DNA of 15,706 nt. Origin: Saprospiraceae bacterium (GTDB lineage: Bacteria > Bacteroidota > Bacteroidia > Chitinophagales > Saprospiraceae). Positions 1 to 6,573 of this stretch are shown piece after piece (the first letter of the stretch is position 1; every line of letters begins with the position of its first letter). The stretch is from positions 1 through 15,706 of the forward strand of contig JALZVN010000143.1 in NCBI GenBank assembly GCA_023299965.1, read 5' to 3'. The notes beneath the pieces are model-generated. The model ran no database searches and was not told the origin of the DNA. It saw only the letters and a list, made by a program, of their open reading frames with translations. Both the position numbers and the translations under genes were made by a program.

Positions 1-1334
1 GTATTCAATAGATTCTGGGTAGATACATCGATACCCGTCTCCATAAGGATATCAACTACTTGATTTTCTTGTGCCACTAGATTGATATCTTGTACTACGC
101 TTACGTATCCATCCTTCCTAAATCGCAAAGTCAAGGTTCCTTCTTCGGGATATCCACCTTTAAAATTACCAAAAGGATCTGTAAGCAATATGTCAGATTG
201 TTGAAGTACTTCGACAGTGACGCTATCTAAAGCATCCAGCGTAGCCAAGTCACGCACAGTGCCGCTAAAGCGACTAGCGTACACTTCATTGATCTCCCAA
301 ACTAATATTCCCAAATCACGATCTCCACCGATCACCTTGCCGCTTGGTATGAATGGGCAAGCAGACCACAATCCACCAGAACCAGGATTTGCTTCAGTCA
401 CAGTATCATAATATCCTACCTCTACTGGATTCGTTGGATCCGCCACGTCGTAGACCCGCAGTCCTTCCCGGTCATGCGCTAGATATGCAAAATCTCCACG
501 CACATATGGATTGTGCACAAAGGTTTCAGGATTAGAGGTGAATGTGCTGACCTCCGTTATATTCTCTAAGTCCCGAATATCGAATATGCGACCATCAAAA
601 CCCAATCGCTCGTCTGCTACGAGTAGGTAATTGTTATCCATAGTCGTCCATCCACTGTGCGTACTTGCACCTGGATCATCTATAGTGGCAAGGACAGTAG
701 GATTCGTCTTATCCGATATGTCTACGATCTCTATCACGGCAGCGCTAAATTGAAAAGTATACATACGATCACCCCGCACGTGTACATCATGGATATACTC
801 TGGCGGATCGTGTCGCCCTATCTCCACAGGCAATTCTGGGTTAGATACATCAAGGATATGCACCCCTCCTGTAGAGTCGGTACCGGATACATAAATGAAC
901 GGTTCATCTGGATTGAAAATGTCCTTCTGCAAAATATGACCTCTAGTAAAAGTGCTATCAAAAGTAGTCACAAGGTAGGCTGTGTCAGGTAGTCCGCCGA
1001 GGTAGAGTACCTGCAGTCCTTGATTTTCACCGTTGCCCTCTGTCGTTACATACGCATGATCACCTATCACCGTGATCTCTCTCCAACGCGAACTAGGTCC
1101 TTGCACGAAGCCAAGTTCCTCTGTGATCTCCTCTTCCAAGGAATAGAATGCTACGCCAGATGCGGAGCCTACCAATCCATATTCTTCACCCTGATCATTG
1201 ACATATACCCATGATCCACTGTAGCTTGTACTTCCCCTGTCAAACCTTTTGATCAAGTCCACATTGAGTGCATCTTGAGCCAATAATAAGCAGGGCAACA
1301 AACCTAATACGAAAAGCAACTGTAACGTCTTCAT
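1..1334 (-). CDS. secreted LVIVD-repeat (choice-of-anchor B type) protein, C-terminus cut by window edge
   Basis: I read this open frame on the minus strand from ATG at 1334 to the window edge: 444 residues without a stop, so the C-terminus is missing. Residues 1-20 (MKTLQLLFVLGLLPCLLLAQ) form a clear Sec signal peptide. The body holds beta-propeller-like repeats with the LVIVD signature: HILDVSNPELPVEIG near residue 158, IEIVDISDKTNPTVL near 200 and LRVYDVADPTNPVEVG near 290. After about residue 352 (FSGTVRDLATLDALDSVTVE) the sequence resembles a carboxypeptidase-regulatory-like (CarboxypepD_reg) beta-sandwich, giving the usual choice-of-anchor B architecture. A C-terminal T9SS sorting domain is common in such proteins, but that part is off the window. 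The likely location is the cell surface or periplasm; the ligand is unknown. No neighbour shares its operon here. Confidence 0.85.
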   Translation of the reverse strand, partial: MKTLQLLFVLGLLPCLLLAQDALNVDLIKRFDRGSTSYSGSWVYVNDQGEEYGLVGSASGVAFYSLEEEITEELGFVQGPSSRWREITVIGDHAYVTTEGNGENQGLQVLYLGGLPDTAYLVTTFDSTFTRGHILQKDIFNPDEPFIYVSGTDSTGGVHILDVSNPELPVEIGRHDPPEYIHDVHVRGDRMYTFQFSAAVIEIVDISDKTNPTVLATIDDPGASTHSGWTTMDNNYLLVADERLGFDGRIFDIRDLENITEVSTFTSNPETFVHNPYVRGDFAYLAHDREGLRVYDVADPTNPVEVGYYDTVTEANPGSGGLWSACPFIPSGKVIGGDRDLGILVWEINEVYASRFSGTVRDLATLDALDSVTVEVLQQSDILLTDPFGNFKGGYPEEGTLTLRFRKDGYVSVVQDINLVAQENQVVDILMETGIDVSTQNLLN

Positions 1335-1428
1335 CTTTCAAATTTTGTGTACTACATAGTTACAAAAAAATCTCTTTGTTTGTTTGTAATCCTGGGACAA
1401 AAAGGCATAATGGTGTCTTAGATAATGC

Positions 1429-1535
1429 TTTGGGCGATACCCTCCGGGTCCGGGCTCCTCCAGGCTCCGTGTTCACTTCGGTCCCGACGAAAAAGTCGTG
1501 ACTGGTCGCGTCTCGACTTTCCGATTCACTACAGG
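1429..1535. repeat. GC-rich intergenic block with nested small hairpins, probable dispersed repeat
   Basis: The block opens with TTTGGGCGATACCCTCCGGG and is visibly richer in G and C than its flanks. It contains several short palindromes: ACCC-TCC-GGGT at 1439-1449, CGAC-GAAAAA-GTCG at 1485-1498, and AGTCG/CGACT pairs around 1494-1518. From memory, blocks beginning TTTGGGCG followed by a CCC-n-GGG hairpin and a run of YCGGGCT recur between genes in many Bacteroidota genomes. I cannot confirm a second copy in this window, so the repeat status is an inference from that resemblance and from the composition change. Confidence 0.45.
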
Positions 1536-1769
1536 ACATCTCTATTTACCTAATTCAGAGGTTTATGAATACGATTTACTGTTGGGACGCGCCCACCTTC
1601 CATATCCCTATCGCGAAAAATGGATAAGATGTTATTCTTATTTTGATATGGTCAAACTAGATAGCTATTGTGTCTTGAATTGTCTTATAGTCCTATAGGA
1701 AATTTGCTTGGTTTCTTTTCTAGGGAATGACTTATGAAGACTGTTTTTCGGACTAGCGCTGAGCAGGGG

Positions 1770-1811
1770 TAGGAGATGCGTAGCGGTTGGTGTGTAGATC
1801 GGCATCTCCTA
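1770..1811. repeat. 10-bp perfect inverted repeat
   Basis: TAGGAGATGC (1770-1779) and GCATCTCCTA (1802-1811) are exact reverse complements separated by 22 bases. A smaller hairpin, GTGC-GTA-GCAC, follows at about 1812-1822. There is no T-tract, so it is not a standard intrinsic terminator. It lies 45 bases from the stronger palindrome at 1857-1902, and the two may belong to one composite element. Confidence 0.55.
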
Positions 1812-1856
1812 GTGCGTAGCACCGAGCTGAATAGCGAGTCCCGTATCATAGCGACG

Positions 1857-1902
1857 CTGAGCATTTTTGAAACGCCACTTTCAGGCGGTCAAAAATGCTC
1901 AG
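1857..1902. repeat. long palindrome, 14-bp perfect arms, REP-like element copy 1
   Basis: CTGAGCATTTTTGA (1857-1870) pairs perfectly with TCAAAAATGCTCAG (1889-1902). Inside, CGCC and GGCG add a four-pair helix around ACTTTCA. There is no adjacent poly-T tract on either side, so it is not a classical terminator. A diverged copy in the same orientation lies at 14918-14969: both share TATCAT upstream, TGAGCATTTT, an AAC..GCC core and a closing GCTCAG. Two copies 13 kb apart, both between genes, fit a dispersed palindromic repeat family. Function is unknown. Confidence 0.6.
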
Positions 1903-2093
1903 GGAAGGCCCCAAATCAAGCTTTAAAATGGGCTGAAAATTCTCTGCAAAAATGAGGGATAGACTCTGCTGAAAAGTGGGCTTGTAAGTAGCTGGAAATG
2001 AACTAAATAAGAAGTTAAGTTTGGCGATGAAAATAAACGCTAAAATCAACGTTTTTTATTCACTTTCTTAGCGATAAATATGTAAAAAAATCG

Positions 2094-2101
2094 TAATTTC
2101 G
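2094..2101 (+). promoter_or_regulatory. possible Bacteroidota -7 element upstream of gyrA
   Basis: TAATTTCG differs at one position from the Bacteroidota -7 consensus TAnnTTTG and would give a leader of about 20 bases before the gyrA ATG. I see no good TTTG/TTG at the -33 position, so the call is weak. Confidence 0.3.
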
Positions 2102-2126
2102 AGCTTCTTAAATTAGAAAAATATTT

Positions 2127-4817
2127 ATGGCTTCAGAAAGGATAATTCCAATCAATATTGAGGATGAAATGAAGAATGCCTACATAGATTATTCTATGTC
2201 GGTAATCGTGAGTAGAGCCTTGCCAGATGTGCGTGATGGGCTCAAACCAGTGCACCGTCGTATACTATTTGCGATGAATGATCTCGGCTTGCAATCATCC
2301 AAACCGCATCGTAAATCTGCCAGAGTAGTAGGGGAGGTTTTGGGTAAATATCACCCGCATGGAGATACTTCGGTATATGATGCAATGGTGCGTATGGCTC
2401 AAGATTGGGCTTTGCGCTACCCACTTATCGATGGACAAGGGAACTTCGGTCATATCGATGGAGATGGACCTGCCGCGATGAGATATACAGAGGCTAGAAT
2501 GGATAAAATGTCTACGGAGTTGCTTGATGACATCAAGAAAGACACGGTAGATTTTCGATTCAACTTTGATGATTCTCTAAAGGAGCCAACGGTATTGCCT
2601 GCTAAGGTGCCTAATCTATTGATCAATGGTTCATCAGGTATCGCAGTAGGTATGGCTACCAACATGTTGCCACATAACTTGAGTGAGGTAGTAGACGGGG
2701 TGATTGCGACTATTGAAAACCCAGATATAGACGTGGATGGATTGATGGAGCACATCAAGGCGCCGGATTTCCCTACCGGAGGGATCATATATGGAACGAC
2801 TGGTGTAAGGGAAGCTTTTGAGACAGGTCGTGGAAGAGTAGTGTTGAGAGGTAAGGCGGAGATAGAGCAGACTAAAAATGGTCGCGAAAGAATCATCATT
2901 ACAGAGATTCCATACCAAGTAAATACAAATGCTTTAGAAAAGAAAATCGCGGATTTGTACCGAGATGGCAAAGTGTCAGGAATACGTGCTTTGAGCAATG
3001 AGTCGGATAGAAAGACAGGATTGCGTCTGGTAGTAGACCTTAAAGCAGATGCGATCGGAAAGGTGGTACTCAGTAAGTTATATAAGTACACCCAACTACA
3101 AAGTTCGTTTGGGGTAAACAATATCGCTCTTGTAGATGGTAGGCCAATACAGCTGTCACTAAAGCGATTGATCACAGAGTTTATCAAGTTTAGATTGGAG
3201 GTGATCCAGCGTCGTACAGAGTTCGAATTGAACAAGGCGATGGAGAGAGCGCATATACTCTTGGGGCTACTGGTAGCCATCGACTATATAGATAAGGTGA
3301 TTACCCTGATCAGAAATAGTAAGACTCCTGAAGAAGCGAAGCAGAAGTTGATGAAAGGGGACTTTGTCGATGACAAGGAGAAATTCTGGAAAGAGTTTAA
3401 ACCTTTGATTGACCTACAAAGTGACTCTTTCCAGCCTGAAGGAGGTAACTTGCTTACCGAGGCACAAGCTAAGGCTATCTTGGAAATGAGGTTGCAGAAG
3501 CTTACTGGTCTTGAAAGAGAGAAAGTGCGCACAGAGTATGATGAGTTGCAAGTAGAGATTGCAGACTTGAAGGATATTTTGGGAAGTCCAGAGAGACAAA
3601 ACACGATTATCAAAGATGAACTTTTAGAAATCAAAAGTAAGTTTGGAGATGAAAGACGCACGCAGATAACGCATGCTGAAGGAGAGATAAATATCGAGGA
3701 TATGATCCCTAATGATAAGGTAGTTGTGACTATCAGTCATCAAGGATATATCAAGCGAACAAAGACTTCTGAATATAAGACGCAAGGTAGAGGTGGAAGA
3801 GGATCGAGGGGATCTAAAACGAAGACGGAGGATTATATTGAACACATGTTCGTGGCCAAGACGCACAATTACTTGCTCTTGTTTACCGATAGCGGGAAGT
3901 GTCATTGGTTGAGAATCTATGAAATACCTGAAGCGACTAAGGTATCCAGTGGACGTATGATCCAGAACCTGTTGACATTACCTAAGGAAGATAAAGTCAA
4001 AGGATATATTGCTATAGAAGATCTTAAGGACCAAGAATTTTTAGATAATAACTATATCGTATTCTGTACGAAACGTGGATTGGTCAAGAAGACGCTGGTA
4101 GAAGCGTTCTCAAGACCTCGAACAAATGGTATCCAAGCGATTACCATAAACGAAGGAGATCAGCTGTTGGAAGTGAAATTGACAGATGGTAATAGAGAGA
4201 TTTTGATTGCCAATAAAGGAGGTCGAGCGATCAGATTTCCAGAAGCGAAGGTTCGTGCAATGGGTAGATCGGCAGCTGGAGTTCGTGGGATTACCTTAGA
4301 TGGTGATGATGACGCGGTAGTAGGTATGGTGAGTGTAGATCCTAATGATCCTGAAGTGACGATCATGGTGGTGTCTGCAAAAGGAAATGGTAAGCGGTCT
4401 CCGCTGGACGATTATCGTGTGACAAACCGCGGTGGTAAAGGGGTGCGTACTATGAATATCGGCGAAAAGACAGGTAGCTTAGTTGCATTGAAAGCCGTTA
4501 CTGACCAAGATGATATGATGATAACTACCTTGGATGGTATCGTGATCAGAATGAGTGTGGAGGCCATCAGAACGATGGGAAGAGCTACATCAGGGGTGAA
4601 GGTGATTCGCCTGACGGATGAGCAGAGTATTGGTGATGTGGCTATTATCAAAGAATCGGGAGAAGATGAGGAATTGACTGAGGATGGAAATACTGAAGGC
4701 AGTGACAATACCACAGAAGGAGCAAGTGACGCTGCCGGAGATAGTAACGAAACTAATGATGACGCTGGAGAGGATGGAAATGCAGAGGAGACAAGTGATG
4801 AACCATCTGATGATTAA
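2127..4817 (+). CDS. gyrA: DNA gyrase subunit A
   Basis: The 896-residue protein is the breakage-reunion subunit of gyrase, which pairs with GyrB to introduce negative supercoils using ATP. The N-terminus (IIPINIEDEM..YIDYSMSVIVSRALPDVRDGLKPVHRRIL) is the canonical winged-helix entry. The catalytic tyrosine is Y120 in AAMRYTEARM. The quinolone-region motif KYHPHGDTSVYD places Thr81 at the E. coli Ser83 position and keeps Asp85 (E. coli Asp87). GyrA rather than ParC is supported by a GyrA-box in the C-terminal pinwheel, QGRGGRG (553-559, E. coli QRRGGKG), with NRGGKG at 767-772 as a later blade motif. The last ~54 residues form an acidic tail with no Lys or Arg. The start at MASERIIPIN matches family N-termini; there is no Shine-Dalgarno. 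The alpha/beta hydrolase gene follows after 41 bases with no terminator between, so co-transcription is possible. Confidence 0.97.
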   Translation: MASERIIPINIEDEMKNAYIDYSMSVIVSRALPDVRDGLKPVHRRILFAMNDLGLQSSKPHRKSARVVGEVLGKYHPHGDTSVYDAMVRMAQDWALRYPLIDGQGNFGHIDGDGPAAMRYTEARMDKMSTELLDDIKKDTVDFRFNFDDSLKEPTVLPAKVPNLLINGSSGIAVGMATNMLPHNLSEVVDGVIATIENPDIDVDGLMEHIKAPDFPTGGIIYGTTGVREAFETGRGRVVLRGKAEIEQTKNGRERIIITEIPYQVNTNALEKKIADLYRDGKVSGIRALSNESDRKTGLRLVVDLKADAIGKVVLSKLYKYTQLQSSFGVNNIALVDGRPIQLSLKRLITEFIKFRLEVIQRRTEFELNKAMERAHILLGLLVAIDYIDKVITLIRNSKTPEEAKQKLMKGDFVDDKEKFWKEFKPLIDLQSDSFQPEGGNLLTEAQAKAILEMRLQKLTGLEREKVRTEYDELQVEIADLKDILGSPERQNTIIKDELLEIKSKFGDERRTQITHAEGEINIEDMIPNDKVVVTISHQGYIKRTKTSEYKTQGRGGRGSRGSKTKTEDYIEHMFVAKTHNYLLLFTDSGKCHWLRIYEIPEATKVSSGRMIQNLLTLPKEDKVKGYIAIEDLKDQEFLDNNYIVFCTKRGLVKKTLVEAFSRPRTNGIQAITINEGDQLLEVKLTDGNREILIANKGGRAIRFPEAKVRAMGRSAAGVRGITLDGDDDAVVGMVSVDPNDPEVTIMVVSAKGNGKRSPLDDYRVTNRGGKGVRTMNIGEKTGSLVALKAVTDQDDMMITTLDGIVIRMSVEAIRTMGRATSGVKVIRLTDEQSIGDVAIIKESGEDEELTEDGNTEGSDNTTEGASDAAGDSNETNDDAGEDGNAEETSDEPSDD

Positions 4818-4837
4818 GAATAGATGATTAAGAATAG
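4810..4837 (+). repeat. 14-bp tandem duplication spanning the gyrA stop codon
   Basis: ATGATTAAGAATAG occurs twice head to tail (4810-4823, 4824-4837) with no mismatches. The first copy contains the last Asp codon and the TAA stop of gyrA at 4815-4817; the second lies in the 3' untranslated gap before the hydrolase gene. As 14 is not a multiple of three, the second copy is not in the gyrA frame. It is most simply a recent slippage duplication. Confidence 0.85.
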
Positions 4838-4858
4838 ACAAAATGGATTTTCTGAAAT

Positions 4859-5827
4859 ATGTCATTGATTATAAATCGTACATACCAAGAGAATCCATTT
4901 TGGTTATATAGTGGCCAACTACAAACGCTCGTCCCGGGTCTCTTTCGTAAGGTGGATGGTATCACTTACGAAAGAGAACGCCTGGAGCTCGATGATGGTG
5001 ATTTTGTGGATTTAGATTGGGTAAAACAAGATGCTAAGAAATTAGTGATCTTGCTACATGGGCTCGAAGGCAATAGCTCTCGACAATATATGTTGAGCGC
5101 GGCTAAATATTTTGCTACACACGGCTGGGATATTTTAGCATTCAACTGCAGATCTTGCAGTGAAGAAATTAATCGAAACTTTAGATTGTATCACCACGGA
5201 GAGACGGAAGACTTGAAGGAGGTGGTTAATCACGTTGTAGCATCTGCTTCATATGGAGAAATAGTGCTTTCTGGCTATAGCATGGGAGGCGCTATGCTGA
5301 GTAAGTACCTCTCGGTAAATGCTGGTCAACTACCAGCGGCTATCAAGTGTGGAATTTCATTTTCAGCGCCTTTCGATTTGGAGGAAAGTATCAAGTGGGT
5401 AGAGATGAGAGGCAATTGGATCTACAACAGGTTGTTTAGGACAAGGCTCAAAGCTAAGATTATAGAAAAGGATAAACAGTTTCCAGGGAGATTGGATATA
5501 AGCAAAATCGATAGCTTTGATAAATGGCGTGATTTTGATGCAGCCTATTCCGCTGCATTGAATGGATTTGGCAACGTGGATGACTTTTATTACGATGCGG
5601 CTTGCAAAAATTTCCTGCATGATCTAGATTGTCCGTTGCTTGTAGTGCTGGCTAAAAACGACCCTATAGTATCCACCACTTGTATTCCGATGGAGCTCTG
5701 CAAAAAGCATCCAAAAATCAAGTTAGAATTGACCATGAAGGGAGGACATGTGGGATATTCTATGCGTGGAAAATCTTACAATTGGATGGATTTTCGGGCT
5801 TTATCCTTCGCCGAGCAACTAATATAG
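4859..5827 (+). CDS. YheT-type alpha/beta-fold hydrolase
   Basis: The 322-residue protein is a cytoplasmic alpha/beta hydrolase of the YheT/EMB8 (UPF0017) group, probably a carboxylesterase or lipase-like enzyme of unknown substrate. The N-terminal signature WLYSGQLQTLVPGLFR matches the GHLQTL..L motif typical of this group. The oxyanion strand is LVILLHGLEGNS (residues 62-73) and the nucleophile elbow is GYSMGG with Ser141. The remaining triad members are probably Asp268 (VVLAKNDPIV) and His297 (KGGHVGY). Its length is normal for the family (about 320-340). No signal peptide is present. An ATG at 4843 lies in another frame, and the chosen start gives the family N-terminus. It follows gyrA on the same strand and is closed by a terminator at 5840-5872. 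No function linked to gyrase is implied. Confidence 0.88.
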   Translation: MSLIINRTYQENPFWLYSGQLQTLVPGLFRKVDGITYERERLELDDGDFVDLDWVKQDAKKLVILLHGLEGNSSRQYMLSAAKYFATHGWDILAFNCRSCSEEINRNFRLYHHGETEDLKEVVNHVVASASYGEIVLSGYSMGGAMLSKYLSVNAGQLPAAIKCGISFSAPFDLEESIKWVEMRGNWIYNRLFRTRLKAKIIEKDKQFPGRLDISKIDSFDKWRDFDAAYSAALNGFGNVDDFYYDAACKNFLHDLDCPLLVVLAKNDPIVSTTCIPMELCKKHPKIKLELTMKGGHVGYSMRGKSYNWMDFRALSFAEQLI

Positions 5828-5839
5828 AAAATTGCTAAT

Positions 5840-5872
5840 CGCTCAGAATATGTAGAAATGTGAGCGTTTTTT
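5840..5872 (+). terminator. intrinsic terminator after the hydrolase gene
   Basis: CGCTCA (5840-5845) pairs with TGAGCG (5861-5866) and is followed directly by six T residues (5867-5872). It lies 12 bases after the hydrolase stop codon and ends the gyrA-hydrolase transcription unit. The 15-base loop is large, so stability is moderate. Confidence 0.7.
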
Positions 5873-5988
5873 GCTTTTAAACATTGAATGACCTTAATAG
5901 AGGTGCTCAATAGTAACATCACTTGTACGTTAGTAGTATTTATAAAGGGTTTTAGCGATTAAAAGCGCATATACATACCTAGATTTTC

Positions 5989-5996
5989 TATATTTG
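5989..5996 (+). promoter_or_regulatory. Bacteroidota -7 promoter element of the coiled-coil operon
   Basis: TATATTTG matches the TAnnTTTG consensus exactly and lies 19 bases before the ATG at 6016, predicting a leader of about 12-15 bases. A TTTG-type -33 element is not clear. The position between a terminator and the first gene of an operon supports the call. Confidence 0.55.
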
Positions 5997-6015
5997 TAAA
6001 TATCAATCATTCAAT

Positions 6016-6570
6016 ATGGCTTCTAAATTAAACCAGATTTTTAACGTAGGCGAAACTGTAGATCAGAAGAGTCTTGATTTTCTAACCAGAGCATTGGATA
6101 GAAACAACATGCAGGGATTTGATTATCTTGAATTTAAGCAGTCTTTGAGTTCACTGAAGAAGATGAATATGGATGATGAGACGGCTATAAAATCTGCTTT
6201 TGCTACAGCCTCTACAGTAGGATTGACTAAAGATAAACTGGTGCAAACTGCTAGACACTATCAGCAGATAATCGATAAAGAAAAATCGCAGTTTGATGAA
6301 GCATTGCAAAATCAAGTCCGTGAAAAAATCGCTGGCAAGAAAAGCGAGGTAGATAGACTGAAAAAGCAAATAGAAGCGGATCAGAAAAAGGTCAAAGCCT
6401 TAGAAGAAGAGATGAAAAAGGCGCAAACTACCATTGATAATGCAGATGCAGATATAAAATCTGCGCAAGATAAAATCAATGCAACTAAAAATAATTTTGA
6501 AACAACCTATCAAAGTATTCTCGGTACAATAGCTGAGGATATTGATAAATTTAATAAATATCTACAATAG
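6016..6570 (+). CDS. soluble helical coiled-coil protein, first gene of a two-gene operon
   Basis: I do not recognise a named family. The 184-residue protein has no signal peptide or membrane segment and should be cytoplasmic. Residues 1-80 look like a compact helical domain, with conserved-looking stretches such as NNMQGFDYLEFKQSL (30-44) and AFATASTVGLTKDKL (61-75). Residues about 84-165 are a long, charged heptad-like helix (KKSEVDRLKKQIEADQKK and onward) expected to form a coiled coil. The protein ends in a short helix, EDIDKFNKYLQ. The stop codon is three bases before the next ATG, so translation is probably coupled to the membrane coiled-coil protein and the two products may work together. 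DRNNMQGFDYLEF at 28-40 superficially resembles an EF-hand loop, but the glycine is displaced and position 5 is Met, so I do not claim calcium binding. Confidence 0.75.
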   Translation: MASKLNQIFNVGETVDQKSLDFLTRALDRNNMQGFDYLEFKQSLSSLKKMNMDDETAIKSAFATASTVGLTKDKLVQTARHYQQIIDKEKSQFDEALQNQVREKIAGKKSEVDRLKKQIEADQKKVKALEEEMKKAQTTIDNADADIKSAQDKINATKNNFETTYQSILGTIAEDIDKFNKYLQ

Positions 6571-6573
6571 ACT

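Larger units (their letters stand above)
1335..2126. other. 792-base intergenic region without a credible gene
   Basis: The region separates the 5' end of the minus-strand LVIVD gene from gyrA. Short open frames occur on both strands (for example 1498-1698 plus, 1846-2049 minus), but none has a signal peptide, recognisable motif or ribosome binding site, and the minus one runs through a palindrome. What it does hold is a GC-rich block (1429-1535) and two inverted repeats (1770-1811, 1857-1902), entered separately. The remaining stretches (1336-1428, 1536-1769, 1903-2090) are AT-rich and show nothing I recognise beyond possible promoter sequence for the two divergent genes. Confidence 0.6.

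Noticed and set aside
657..1698. Plus-strand open frames at 657-992, 1020-1214, 1268-1501 and 1498-1698
   Set aside because: The first two are antisense to the LVIVD-repeat gene; the latter two run through its start and the GC-rich repeat. Their translations look random.
1770..1811. Terminal inverted repeats of an insertion sequence
   Set aside because: Only 22 bases lie between the arms, no transposase is present and no target-site duplication is evident.
1846..2049. Minus-strand 67-codon open frame beginning MILAFIFIAKLNFLF
   Set aside because: Its C-terminal third is the palindrome at 1857-1902, and no motif or promoter supports it; the frame is probably a by-product of the repeat.
2242..3905. 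Several long minus-strand open frames opposite gyrA (for example 2450-3280, 276 residues)
   Set aside because: They overlap a strongly conserved gyrA, have low-complexity Ser/Leu-rich translations, and show no motifs or start signals; they are antisense shadows.
2127..4817. ParC (topoisomerase IV subunit A) as an alternative to GyrA
   Set aside because: A GyrA-box (QGRGGRG) and a full six-blade-length C-terminal domain with a further NRGGKG motif favour GyrA.
6097..6135. Possible EF-hand loop (DRNNMQGFDYLEF) in the soluble coiled-coil protein
   Set aside because: Positions 1, 3, 9 and 12 fit, but position 5 is Met and the essential Gly is at 7 rather than 6, with no second EF-hand.
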